The notes under the pieces are model-generated. The model was given only the letters and a program-made list of their open reading frames with translations, searched no databases and was not told the DNA's origin. The position numbers and the translations under genes were made by a program. Shown here in pieces: positions 1 through 7,405 of a stretch of 14,544 bases of DNA (its first letter is position 1; each line of letters starts with the position of its first letter). The stretch lies in assembly GCA_030426065.1 (NCBI GenBank), contig JAUHZH010000010.1, positions 1-14,544 on the forward strand, read 5' to 3'. This stretch comes from Gammaproteobacteria bacterium. Its GTDB lineage: Bacteria > Pseudomonadota > Gammaproteobacteria > Xanthomonadales > Marinicellaceae.

Positions 1-654
1 ATGGCTGACATCGCCCATGAACTGCGTACACCCATCGCCGTGGTGATGGCTGAACTGGAAGCAATACAAGACGGGATCCATCCTGCCGATGGTGAACACA
101 TTGCTTTGATGCATGGGCAAATCGCTTCTTTGAAAAACCTGGTTGATGACCTCCATCAACTGAGTTTGTCTGATTTGGGTACCTTGAGGTACCAAATGGA
201 AACCATGGATCTGTTGCCTTTGGTCAAACAAGTGGTGTCTGCTTTTTCTTTGGCTGCGGAGAACAAGCAATTGCAAGTCAGCCTCCATGCGCAAGCGGCC
301 ACATACCCTGTGGTTGGAGACCACAACCGGCTCCATCAATTGTTGAACAACTTGATGAACAATGCCATCAGTTACACGGCTTCGGGTGGCGAAGTTCACA
401 TACAGTTGGAGGAAACAGAGGATCGCATCATATTGGAAGTGGCCGATTCAGAACCTGGTTTGACGGAACAAGAGATGGCGCAAATGTTTGACCGGCTGTA
501 CCGCAAAGAGCAGTCTCGAAACAAGAAAACAGGTGGTTCTGGTTTGGGTTTGGCGATTGCGAAAAACATTGTTATCGCGCACCAGGGTCAAATCAGCGCC
601 TCTCCATCAAAGTGGGGTGGTGTTTCGATGCGGATCGAGTTACCTAAGGTTTAA
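1..654 (+). CDS. baeS: BaeS-type sensor histidine kinase, C-terminal part (5' end outside window)
   Basis: This is the cytoplasmic kinase half of a membrane sensor that autophosphorylates on histidine and passes the phosphate to the regulator encoded next. The first visible residues are the dimerisation/phosphoacceptor H-box, with His6 in HELRTP. An ATP-binding domain follows: N-box around residues 116-126, a D-box reading ADSEPGL near 148-154, and the glycine-rich TGGSGLGLAI at 177-186. The DSxPG form of the D-box and the ELEAIQDG stretch after the H-box closely resemble E. coli BaeS. Family members are about 450-470 residues with two membrane helices and a HAMP domain before the H-box. The ATG at the window edge is therefore almost certainly internal, and the sensor domain lies to the left. 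The 21-bp gap to the next gene indicates an operon. The input signal cannot be read from this fragment; envelope stress is inferred from BaeS. Confidence 0.88.
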   Translation: MADIAHELRTPIAVVMAELEAIQDGIHPADGEHIALMHGQIASLKNLVDDLHQLSLSDLGTLRYQMETMDLLPLVKQVVSAFSLAAENKQLQVSLHAQAATYPVVGDHNRLHQLLNNLMNNAISYTASGGEVHIQLEETEDRIILEVADSEPGLTEQEMAQMFDRLYRKEQSRNKKTGGSGLGLAIAKNIVIAHQGQISASPSKWGGVSMRIELPKV

Positions 655-675
655 GGACGGGGTTTAAGGATAGAC

Positions 676-1353
676 ATGACACACATCCTGATCGTTGAAG
701 ATGAAGTGCACTTGGCCAACACCATGGCCGACTACCTCAAACAAGAGCAATACCAGACCACGATTTTGGAGCGCGGTGATGAAGTGCTGCCTTTTTTGGA
801 ACAGCAACGGGTGGATGTGATGTTGCTGGATTTGATGTTACCTGGGATGAATGGGGTTGACATATGCCGGCAGTTACGAAAACAAAACAGCCCCTTGCCC
901 ATCATCATGACCACAGCCCGTGTCGATGAAATTGACCGCATTTTGGGCTTGGAAATCGGTGCCAACGATTACGTATGTAAACCCTACAGCCCCAGGGAAG
1001 TGGTTGCCCGCGTCAAAGTGCAATTAAGACTCAAGCAACCCAATGGCTCACACAATGGTGACCAATTGAAGCTCAATGAAGACAATTTAACCGTTGCCAT
1101 TGAGGACAACCAAGTGCAACTGACCTTGGTGGAGTTCAAGTTGTTACAAAAAATGGTCAAGCAAACAGGTCGCATTTTCACCAGAAACCAATTGATGGAT
1201 GCCATTTATGATGATGGCCGTATTGTCACCGACAGAACCATTGACTCACACGTCAAAAAACTGCGCCAAAAGCTCAGCACCATCACCCCCAACCGCAATT
1301 TAATCCATGCCATTTACGGTTGTGGATACAAATTCCAATCAGAAGATTTTTAA
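676..1353 (+). CDS. baeR: BaeR-type OmpR-family response regulator
   Basis: This is a DNA-binding response regulator, partner of the kinase encoded just upstream. The receiver domain (about 1-120) has the acidic pair Glu8/Asp9, phosphoacceptor Asp52 in LLDLMLPG, switch Thr80 and Lys102. The C-terminal winged helix (about 128-222) carries the family pattern TDRTIDSHVKKLRQKL and ends in a YGCGYKF wing. The strings LGLEIGANDY and CKPYSPREVVARVK match E. coli BaeR almost residue for residue, so the orthology call is good. The 225-residue length is normal. The start is supported by an AAGGA ribosome site at 666-670, five bases before the ATG. In E. coli, BaeR activates envelope-stress and efflux genes, including spy. 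A Spy-like gene lies downstream at 3465, but no BaeR site was demonstrated here. Confidence 0.92.
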   Translation: MTHILIVEDEVHLANTMADYLKQEQYQTTILERGDEVLPFLEQQRVDVMLLDLMLPGMNGVDICRQLRKQNSPLPIIMTTARVDEIDRILGLEIGANDYVCKPYSPREVVARVKVQLRLKQPNGSHNGDQLKLNEDNLTVAIEDNQVQLTLVEFKLLQKMVKQTGRIFTRNQLMDAIYDDGRIVTDRTIDSHVKKLRQKLSTITPNRNLIHAIYGCGYKFQSEDF

Positions 1354-1432
1354 TTCCTGAAGCATAAGCCGCTGTTTAAAAGCCATTGAATCTGATATCG
1401 TATGTGATTCATGTTTTTTTAGGTGTTCAGCA

Positions 1433-3346
1433 GTGATCAAACGGTTGTTTTTGTTGTTGTGCTTGTCTTCCTCAGCACAAGCTGATGTGGCAAGGGAGTG
1501 GAGTGAAGCATTATTGGATGCGATTCGTGGTGACCAAGCCCGTCCAACCATCCATGCCAGAAACCTGTATCACGTGTCTGCAGGGATGTGGGATGCTTGG
1601 GCGGTTTATGACCCACAGGCACAAGGGGTGTTTTTCACTGAAAAACACCCCAGCAGTAACCCAACACACGACCGACACATTGCCATCAGTTATGCCGCTT
1701 ATCGTTTGTTGTCACACCGCTTTGCCCAATCGGCCAGTGCGGTTCAAACCCAGGCAGCACTCGATCAATTGATGTTGCAATTGGGACTGGACACTCAGCA
1801 AACAACCACAACTGGAAATGCGCCGACAGCAATTGGGAATCGCATTGCTGCGGCCATCATCCAAATGGGCATGCAAGACGGCTCAAATGAAGTCAGTGGA
1901 TATGCCAATGCCTTTTACCTACCCATCAACGACCCTTTAGTGCCTGACTTGCCCGGCAATCCAGACATCACTGATCCGAATCGCTGGCAGCCACTGGCTT
2001 TGGATTATTTTATTGATCAATCTGGTGTTGTACTTGGCGATTACCCTGATTTTCTCAGCCCTGAATGGGGCGACGTGACCACTTTTTCAATGACAGGTGG
2101 TGACGTGACGCAATATACAAGGGATGGCAACAGCTACCAAGTGTACAAAGACCCGGGTCCTCCGCCTTTGTTGGGTACCGCAACTGACGATGACTACCGA
2201 ACCGGGTTTGAACAAGTGGTCGAATTCAGTGCCACATTGGACCCCAGCTCAGGAAACATGATTGACATCAGTCCAGCGACTCGAGGCAACAATTCACTGG
2301 GACATAATGACGGCCAAGGTCGGGCTTTGAACCCCATCACAGGACAGCCATATCAACCTCAAGTGGTACCAGCGGGTGATTATTTCAGGGTGTTGGCAGA
2401 GTTTTGGGCGGACGGACCCGATTCTGAAACACCGCCAGGGCATTGGTTCACCATTCTTAACTATGTCAGTGATCACCCACAGTTCGAAAAACGTTGGCAA
2501 GGCCAAGGGCCGATAATGGATGATTTGGAGTGGGAAGTGAAAAGCTATTTGGCCATGGGTGGCGCGATGCACGATGCGGCCGTGGCAGCCTGGAGCGTCA
2601 AAGGTTGGTATGATTACACCCGGCCGATTTCAGCGATTCGATACATGTGCGACAACGGTCAAAGCTCAGACCCTCAGGTCATGTCCTATGATCCAAACGG
2701 CATCCGGTTGGATCCTGGGTTGATTGAGTTGGTGACGCCATCCACAGTGGTGCCCGGCGGTCGTCATGAACATTTGGCGGGATTCAATCAAGCCAATGTC
2801 GGTAAAGTGGCCTTGTATGCTTGGCGCGGTCCTGACCACATCAATGACCCCAACAGCGACACGGCGGGTGTGGGATGGATTTTGTGTGAAAACTGGTGGC
2901 CTTATCAGCGCCCCACTTTTGTGACACCACCCTTTGCTGGCTATGTTTCGGGACACAGCACTTTTTCAAGAACGGCGGCTGAAGTGATGACGCAAATGAC
3001 AGGCACGCCTTTCTTCCCCGGTGGAATGGGTGAGTTTCAAGCACCCATGAATGCTTTTTTGGTTTTTGAGCAAGGCCCATCTCAAGACATCACCCTGCAA
3101 TGGGCCACCTACCAAGACGCATCGGATGAGTGCAGCCTTTCCCGCATATATGGTGGCATCCACCCAACTGCCGACGACATACCTGGGCGGCTGATGGGAT
3201 TCCAAATAGGTCACCAGGCTTTTGCCAGGGCCAACCAGTATTTCTTTGGCCCTTCCACAACCCAAGTTCCTTTGCATGAGTGGGCTTATGTTTTGATGGT
3301 GTTGTTTGTGTTGGTGTTGGCGCGTCGACGGCTCAAGATCAATTAA
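1433..3346 (+). CDS. secreted vanadium-dependent haloperoxidase / PAP2-fold protein with C-terminal sorting tail
   Basis: The 637-residue exported protein belongs to the vanadium haloperoxidase/acid phosphatase superfamily. The oxyanion (vanadate or phosphate) site is complete: Lys390 and Arg397 in K-x6-RP, Ser507-Gly508-His509 in YVSGHST, and Arg571, His577 and Asp581 in SRIYGGIHPTADD. Residues 1-18 form a signal peptide ending in AQA. The last 26 residues have a tripartite tail: VPLHEW (612-617), a hydrophobic helix to about 629, then RRR. This resembles IPTLxxWG-CTERM sorting signals. The start is a GTG with AGGTG about seven bases upstream; no in-frame ATG fits better. The family includes halide oxidisers, phosphatases and many uncharacterised proteins. 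The sequence does not tell which reaction applies, so halogenation remains inference. The 79-bp gap after baeR shows no convincing terminator, so read-through from baeSR is possible. Confidence 0.85.
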   Translation: MIKRLFLLLCLSSSAQADVAREWSEALLDAIRGDQARPTIHARNLYHVSAGMWDAWAVYDPQAQGVFFTEKHPSSNPTHDRHIAISYAAYRLLSHRFAQSASAVQTQAALDQLMLQLGLDTQQTTTTGNAPTAIGNRIAAAIIQMGMQDGSNEVSGYANAFYLPINDPLVPDLPGNPDITDPNRWQPLALDYFIDQSGVVLGDYPDFLSPEWGDVTTFSMTGGDVTQYTRDGNSYQVYKDPGPPPLLGTATDDDYRTGFEQVVEFSATLDPSSGNMIDISPATRGNNSLGHNDGQGRALNPITGQPYQPQVVPAGDYFRVLAEFWADGPDSETPPGHWFTILNYVSDHPQFEKRWQGQGPIMDDLEWEVKSYLAMGGAMHDAAVAAWSVKGWYDYTRPISAIRYMCDNGQSSDPQVMSYDPNGIRLDPGLIELVTPSTVVPGGRHEHLAGFNQANVGKVALYAWRGPDHINDPNSDTAGVGWILCENWWPYQRPTFVTPPFAGYVSGHSTFSRTAAEVMTQMTGTPFFPGGMGEFQAPMNAFLVFEQGPSQDITLQWATYQDASDECSLSRIYGGIHPTADDIPGRLMGFQIGHQAFARANQYFFGPSTTQVPLHEWAYVLMVLFVLVLARRRLKIN

Positions 3347-3364
3347 ACGAACAGCCAATGTTAG

Positions 3365-3393
3365 TGTGAAAGGCATCGGTGAGCGGTTTCACA
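3365..3393. repeat. perfect 7-bp inverted repeat between the haloperoxidase-like and Spy-like genes
   Basis: TGTGAAA (3365-3371) and TTTCACA (3387-3393) are exact inverted copies separated by 15 bases. No T-tract follows, so it is not a typical intrinsic terminator. It could be an operator or a weak hairpin. The rest of the 118-bp gap (3347-3464) shows no promoter that I can defend. Confidence 0.35.
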
Positions 3394-3464
3394 ATTCTTG
3401 CACATTGTTTGAAAAATGGGTGGTTAAGATGACTTCACTGTTTAGTTAAACCAATAGGTGAAAT

Positions 3465-3800
3465 ATGAAAAAAATGATGATTTTGATGTTACTGGCCCTT
3501 TCTTTTTCGGTGGCCGCCGGTCCTGAACACAAGAACCACAAAAGCAAAAGTGAAATTTTGAACCTGACCGAGGAGCAAAAAACCGCTTGGAAAGCTTTGA
3601 AGGAAGAAAAAAACGTTGCCATGAAAGCAGCCAAGAAAGAAATTTATGCCGACTATGATGATCGTTTGGCGCAAATTTTAGATGAAGAGCAGTTGGCCAA
3701 ATACCAAGAGATGCGCAAGCATAAGAAAGAACACATGGCGATGAAAAAACACAAAAAGAAAAAAATGAAACGCAAATACAAAGAAAAATCTGAAGACTGA
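3465..3800 (+). CDS. small periplasmic Spy/CpxP-like (LTxxQ motif) protein with Lys/His-rich tail
   Basis: This 111-residue exported protein has a signal peptide at 1-18 ending in VAA. The mature part is predicted to be highly helical and charged. LTEEQ at 34-38 and a second related element, DEEQLAKYQEMR at 73-84, fit the LTxxQ repeat pattern of periplasmic Spy/CpxP/ZraP-type proteins. Those act as chaperones or stress-response modulators. The C-terminal quarter (85-109) is mostly Lys, His, Met and Arg, which is unusual for Spy. The match rests on the motif, length and location only, so the family call is moderate. An AGGTG ribosome site at 3456-3460 supports the ATG, and a strong terminator follows. 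The location 2.1 kb downstream of baeR fits Spy-like regulation by BaeSR, but this is inference. Confidence 0.65.
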   Translation: MKKMMILMLLALSFSVAAGPEHKNHKSKSEILNLTEEQKTAWKALKEEKNVAMKAAKKEIYADYDDRLAQILDEEQLAKYQEMRKHKKEHMAMKKHKKKKMKRKYKEKSED

Positions 3801-3817
3801 TCATTCAACCCGCCCAC

Positions 3818-3847
3818 GAAACCACCGCAGACAGCGGTGGTTTTTTT
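3818..3847 (+). terminator. rho-independent terminator after the Spy-like gene
   Basis: AACCACCGC (3820-3828) pairs perfectly with GCGGTGGTT (3834-3842) around a 5-base loop, and an uninterrupted T run continues to 3847. It sits 18 bases after the stop of the Spy-like gene. In the other direction only three Ts follow the stem, so it is at best a weak terminator for the convergent regulator gene ending at 3854. Confidence 0.9.
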
Positions 3848-3853
3848 GTGCCA

Positions 3854-4663
3854 TCAATCACTGTAGTCTGGTCTTTTCAAGGCAGAAAATTCTTGCAACT
3901 CCCAAGGGCGCAAAGCCATCAAGTGAACGGTGCCAAACTTTTTATTGATGGGCAAGTGCTTGTCTTGTTCACACAATTTTTTGAACAATACTTCCAGGTC
4001 TTCAAGTGCTTTCTGGAACTGTTGGTTAGAAGACTCACTGAGCATGCCGTACAACAACCTGAGGTGAGAACTGTCTGAGGTGAAATCGTGTTGCAAGAAC
4101 TCCTTTTGGATTTTCTGTTTAAAGAACAGTTCAATGGGGCCGTCTTGTATCCAAGAAAAATTGGGAGCGGTGTGAAGTTGGTATTGGTTGTTGGGTTTCA
4201 GTGTGATGATGTTCATGCGTTCTAACTGAAGCAAACAGGACACCAATTCGGCCTCATTTAACTGGTAACAGGTGAGGATGTCGTCGAAACTCCAATAACT
4301 GAAGACACACACAGAAACCAACATCAACTTAACGTCTTTGATCAAGGTTAATTCTGACTGGTAGGGTAACTGTTCCACAGTCCTTTCCTTTAAGTCAGAC
4401 AGTTGCACCAAATCATGCAAGCTCAACCCCACCAGTTGGCAAATATGAATCAGCCTTTCCAGTGGCATGTGCCCGGTCGAAAACAAACGCTTAACACTGG
4501 TTTCTGACAAGGACAAGTGTCGAGCGACCTGCTCATAAGTGATGCCGTGTAACTTTAAATGACTTTTCAACACCATTAATAAGGCGTTAATTTGATGTGT
4601 GTCTGGTGCCATATATTGATACTCTGGTTGAAATAAACGGTTCTTTTTATTTGATGGTAACAC
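3854..4663 (-). CDS. XRE-type helix-turn-helix transcriptional regulator
   Basis: The 269-residue protein has an N-terminal helix-turn-helix at about 27-90. The pattern ITYEQVARHLSLSETSVKRLF followed by MPLERLIHICQLVGLSLHDL is typical of XRE/Cro-type domains. The remaining ~180 residues are mostly helical and match no domain I can name; no membrane segment is evident. The GTG start at 4663 is preferred because AAGGA lies seven bases upstream on the minus strand. The ATG at codon 18 (4612) has a poorer site and remains an alternative. The gene is divergent from the rhombotarget lipoprotein gene with only 49 bp between the start codons, so the two promoters must overlap. Control of the lipoprotein-rhombosortase pair, or autoregulation, is therefore plausible but unproven. 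Confidence 0.75.
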   Translation of the reverse strand: MLPSNKKNRLFQPEYQYMAPDTHQINALLMVLKSHLKLHGITYEQVARHLSLSETSVKRLFSTGHMPLERLIHICQLVGLSLHDLVQLSDLKERTVEQLPYQSELTLIKDVKLMLVSVCVFSYWSFDDILTCYQLNEAELVSCLLQLERMNIITLKPNNQYQLHTAPNFSWIQDGPIELFFKQKIQKEFLQHDFTSDSSHLRLLYGMLSESSNQQFQKALEDLEVLFKKLCEQDKHLPINKKFGTVHLMALRPWELQEFSALKRPDYSD

Positions 4664-4712
4664 CAGTCAGTCCTTTGTTGCTATGTTTTGGTTTTTTAAT
4701 GGAGTCACTGAT
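4664..4712. promoter_or_regulatory. 49-bp divergent intergenic region between regulator and lipoprotein genes
   Basis: The gap holds the AAGGA site of the minus-strand regulator (about 4671-4675) and the GGAG site of the lipoprotein gene (4701-4704). A weak extended -10-like TGCTATGTT lies at 4679-4687 on the + strand, without a good -35. Any promoter here must overlap the opposing gene's start, which would allow mutual exclusion or control by the HTH protein. The promoter itself is a low-confidence reading. Confidence 0.3.
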
Positions 4713-5525
4713 ATGAAAAGAGTTTTGTTGTTACTTGTGGTTTGGGTGTTGAGTTCCTGTTCTGTATTGGGTCACCACAAAACCAAAAACATGAGGTCAA
4801 CGGGTCTGGTTTCATTCTTGTATCCAGACGGAAACTTGCCACAAGAAAATGCACGTCCTCATTTAAAATTGCCATTGAATGTGGGTTTGGCCTTTGTTCC
4901 AGAAAGTCATCATGGGCCGCAGTTATCACAAGCTTTTCAGCAAGAATTGTTGCAATCAATTCAATCAAACTTTGCCGACAAACACTATGTCAACCAAATC
5001 AAAATCATCCCCAGCATGTATTTGAAACATGGTGGTAAAAGGGCATCGTTGGATTATTTAAAACAAATGTTTGCCATTGATGTGGTGGCATTGGTCAGTT
5101 ATGACCACATCACGCGCCGATCCCAAAACATCACTTCATTGGCATATTTGACCGTGGTGGGTGGCTTCATCTTCAAAGGCACGGAGTTTGACAGCAGCAC
5201 CATGGTCGATTTGGCATTGGTGGAGATTGAAACCAAAAAGATGTTATTGAGGGCGGCTGGTGTGGCACAAAGTCGAGCGCGCAGCACAGACAGTCAAGCG
5301 AAAGTTTCATACGACCAATTGACCCGGAAAAACTTCACTTCTGCCATGAGCCAGATGAACGGTAATTTGGCTGTTGCACTCACTGATTTTGAAATGCGGC
5401 TGCGCAACAAAGAAGATGAAAGCATCAAAGTGTCCCATCGACCCGGTTACAAGATGCAAGTGGGTGGGTTGATGTGGCTGTTGTTGATGGGCTGGGTGTT
5501 GTGTCGGCGTCGAACCACAGCATGA
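4713..5525 (+). CDS. rhombotarget-type lipoprotein with GlyGly-CTERM-like tail
   Basis: The 270-residue lipoprotein is the likely substrate of the rhomboid protease encoded next. The start at 4713 is set by GGAG at 4701-4704, and an upstream in-frame ATG at 4683 lacks a site. The signal peptide ends in a lipobox, LSSC, with lipidated Cys16; Ser17 at +2 favours the outer membrane. The body (about 25-235) contains a conserved-looking FAIDVVALVSYD stretch and no known catalytic motif. The last 21 residues read Gly251-Gly252, a hydrophobic helix 253-264, then Arg265-267. That is the layout of GlyGly-CTERM signals cut by rhombosortase. The family model I recall is 'rhombotarget lipoprotein', always found beside a rhombosortase. 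ATGA overlap with the next gene couples their translation. The protein's cellular task is unknown. Confidence 0.82.
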   Translation: MKRVLLLLVVWVLSSCSVLGHHKTKNMRSTGLVSFLYPDGNLPQENARPHLKLPLNVGLAFVPESHHGPQLSQAFQQELLQSIQSNFADKHYVNQIKIIPSMYLKHGGKRASLDYLKQMFAIDVVALVSYDHITRRSQNITSLAYLTVVGGFIFKGTEFDSSTMVDLALVEIETKKMLLRAAGVAQSRARSTDSQAKVSYDQLTRKNFTSAMSQMNGNLAVALTDFEMRLRNKEDESIKVSHRPGYKMQVGGLMWLLLMGWVLCRRRTTA

Positions 5526-6070
5526 GGGGCATGTGGGTTACCGCTTGTGTGGTTGGGGTTGTTTTGCTCATTGCCCTTTGCTTTGGACATGCCAACCCCA
5601 TGACCACGTATGACCGTGAAGTTGACATCAATTGGTTTAGGCTGCTGACCACCCATTTCACCCATGCCTCTTGGGGACACCTGCTGGGCAATGTGACGGC
5701 GTTTTCATTGGTGGTTTGGCACTTTAAATTCAAAGGCCATGATGTGTTGTTAACGCTCATGTTAACGGTGGTTCTTGTTTCGATTTGGGTCATGGGCATG
5801 GACATGGACATTACGAGCCACATGGGATTGTCTGCGGTGGTCTATGGTTTGTTGGGTTTGGCATCAGGCGATCTGTGGCGTCAAAGCAGACACCATGAAT
5901 TTGTGGTGTTGATACTGGGTGTCACAGCTTATTTGTTGTGGTCATGGCAACACCATTCCGGTGTCTTTGTGGCGGCCCATTGGCTTGGTTTGGGGTCGGG
6001 TTGGTTGGTGTGCGGCATGCAAGCAAAATGGCACCATCAATATTCACCCAAAAGAAGTGAAATGAGCTAA
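5522..6070 (+). CDS. rrtA: rhombosortase (rhomboid-family intramembrane serine protease)
   Basis: This 182-residue polytopic membrane protein has about six hydrophobic segments and no extra domains, the short form expected of rhombosortases. Rhomboid features are in order: His53-x3-Asn57 in HLLGN, nucleophile Ser104 in MGLSAVVYGLLG, and catalytic His153 in AAHWLGLGSGW. The serine motif is GLSA, where the usual rhomboid form is GxSG. Rhombosortases process proteins with GlyGly-CTERM tails, and the gene directly upstream encodes such a protein. The start at 5522 overlaps that gene's stop (ATGA). A GTG-initiated longer form from 5474 would run back through the lipoprotein tail and is unlikely. 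The downstream MATE gene begins nine bases after the stop, but it is probably functionally unrelated. Confidence 0.85.
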   Translation: MRGMWVTACVVGVVLLIALCFGHANPMTTYDREVDINWFRLLTTHFTHASWGHLLGNVTAFSLVVWHFKFKGHDVLLTLMLTVVLVSIWVMGMDMDITSHMGLSAVVYGLLGLASGDLWRQSRHHEFVVLILGVTAYLLWSWQHHSGVFVAAHWLGLGSGWLVCGMQAKWHHQYSPKRSEMS

Positions 6071-6079
6071 CATAGCTTG

Positions 6080-7405
6080 ATGCTGAATCGACAAAGAACC
6101 CAATCACTGCTCGCCATCTCTCTGCCCATCATTGGCGGCATGATGTCTCAAAACATATTGAACTTGGTGGACTCTGCCATGGTGGGTCGTTTGGGCTCAA
6201 CAGCCTTGGCGGCTGTGGGTTTGGGCGGGTTTATCAACTACATGTGTGTGGCATTTTTCTTGGGTTTTGGAGCCGGTGTCCAAGCCATGGTGTCCAGGCG
6301 CATGGGCGAAGAAAAACAGTCAGAAGCAGCAAATCCCCTGCATGCGGCCATGATCATCATTTTTCTGGCTGCCATTCCGACCACGTTTTTGCTCCATTGG
6401 TTGGCCCCTTATTTACTGGACTTGACCAATTCTGATCCCTTGGTCAAAGAACAAGGAACCCCTTATTTGCAAGCGCGATTCTGGGGCGTGACCTTTTTGG
6501 CCATCCATTTCAGTTTCCGTGGTTATTGGAGTGGCATCAACATGACCGGGGTTTACCTCAAGGCTTTGTTGATTGCCCACAGTTGTAACATCGTGATTTC
6601 CTATGTCTTGATATTTGGCAAGCTCGGATTGCCGGCCATGGGCACACAAGGTGCCGGACTCGGTACCAGCATATCGATGCTGATCAGCATGTGTTACTAC
6701 TTTGCTGTCGCTTTAAAAAAGACGCAGCACTTTGGCTTTTTTCATGCCTGGCCGAGGAAAGAAACCTTCCAGCAAGTGGTCAAAACCTCACTGCCCTCTT
6801 CAGTTCAACAGTTTTTCTTTGCCGCAGGCTTCACCGTGATGTTCTGGATCATTGGTCAAGTCGGTACCGAAGAATTGGCCGGAGGCAACATCATCATCAA
6901 TGTGATGCTTGTGGGCATTTTACCGGCACTCGGCATCGGTATCGGTGGTGCGACACTGGTTGGGCAGTCCTTAGGCAAAGGCAATCCCACAGAGGCCCAT
7001 TTGTGGGGCTGGGATGCGGCCAAACTGGCGGCTTTGGTGGTTCTGATCTTGATGCTGCCTGTGGTGTTGTTCCCCAACCAGATATTGGCGGTGTTTTTGA
7101 AAGAACAAGCGGTGATCGACATGACCCGACTGTCTTTGCAATTGGCGGCGGCCAGCCTGGCGATTGAAAGCATTGGCATCGTTTTGTTCAACACCATCAA
7201 TGGTGCCGGTGACACATCCAGCACCATGAAAATTTCGTTCGCCCTGCAGTGGTTGCTGTTTTTGCCAGCGGCTTGGTTTGTCGGGCCTTACTTGGGGATG
7301 GGTTTGACGGCGATATGGATAGGCCACATCATTTACCGGATGCTGTTAACAGCGGCCATGGTTTACATGTGGCAAGGCAGAAAGTGGGCGGAGATTAAAG
7401 TATGA
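6080..7405 (+). CDS. MATE-family multidrug/cation antiporter
   Basis: The 441-residue inner-membrane protein has about twelve hydrophobic segments in two homologous halves, as in MATE transporters. These export cationic drugs or metabolites in exchange for Na+ or H+. The N-terminal half opens with LPIIGGMMSQNILNLVDSAM, in which Asp31 sits at the conserved acidic position of helix 1. GAGVQAMVSRRMGE follows near 64-77, and the second half repeats a similar GGATLVGQSLGKGN pattern. The length is slightly under the typical 450-460. A TTG codon immediately before the ATG could also be read as a start, but ATG at 6080 is simpler. No good ribosome site is visible, so translation may depend on coupling to the rhombosortase gene nine bases upstream. 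The subfamily (NorM or DinF) and substrate are not decided. Confidence 0.88.
   Translation: MLNRQRTQSLLAISLPIIGGMMSQNILNLVDSAMVGRLGSTALAAVGLGGFINYMCVAFFLGFGAGVQAMVSRRMGEEKQSEAANPLHAAMIIIFLAAIPTTFLLHWLAPYLLDLTNSDPLVKEQGTPYLQARFWGVTFLAIHFSFRGYWSGINMTGVYLKALLIAHSCNIVISYVLIFGKLGLPAMGTQGAGLGTSISMLISMCYYFAVALKKTQHFGFFHAWPRKETFQQVVKTSLPSSVQQFFFAAGFTVMFWIIGQVGTEELAGGNIIINVMLVGILPALGIGIGGATLVGQSLGKGNPTEAHLWGWDAAKLAALVVLILMLPVVLFPNQILAVFLKEQAVIDMTRLSLQLAAASLAIESIGIVLFNTINGAGDTSSTMKISFALQWLLFLPAAWFVGPYLGMGLTAIWIGHIIYRMLLTAAMVYMWQGRKWAEIKV

Noticed and set aside
2966..3376. 136-codon minus-strand frame opposite the haloperoxidase-like gene
   Set aside because: It lies antisense to the conserved active-site region (SGH and SRxxxxxH), has no recognisable domain, and follows from the codon pattern of the real gene.
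3848..4078. 76-codon + strand frame after the terminator
   Set aside because: It is antisense to the end of the HTH regulator gene and begins inside the region just after a strong terminator.
5474..5521. Longer rhombosortase start
   Set aside because: The upstream codon is GTG within the lipoprotein's tail coding region with no ribosome site; the ATGA overlap at 5522 is the better start.
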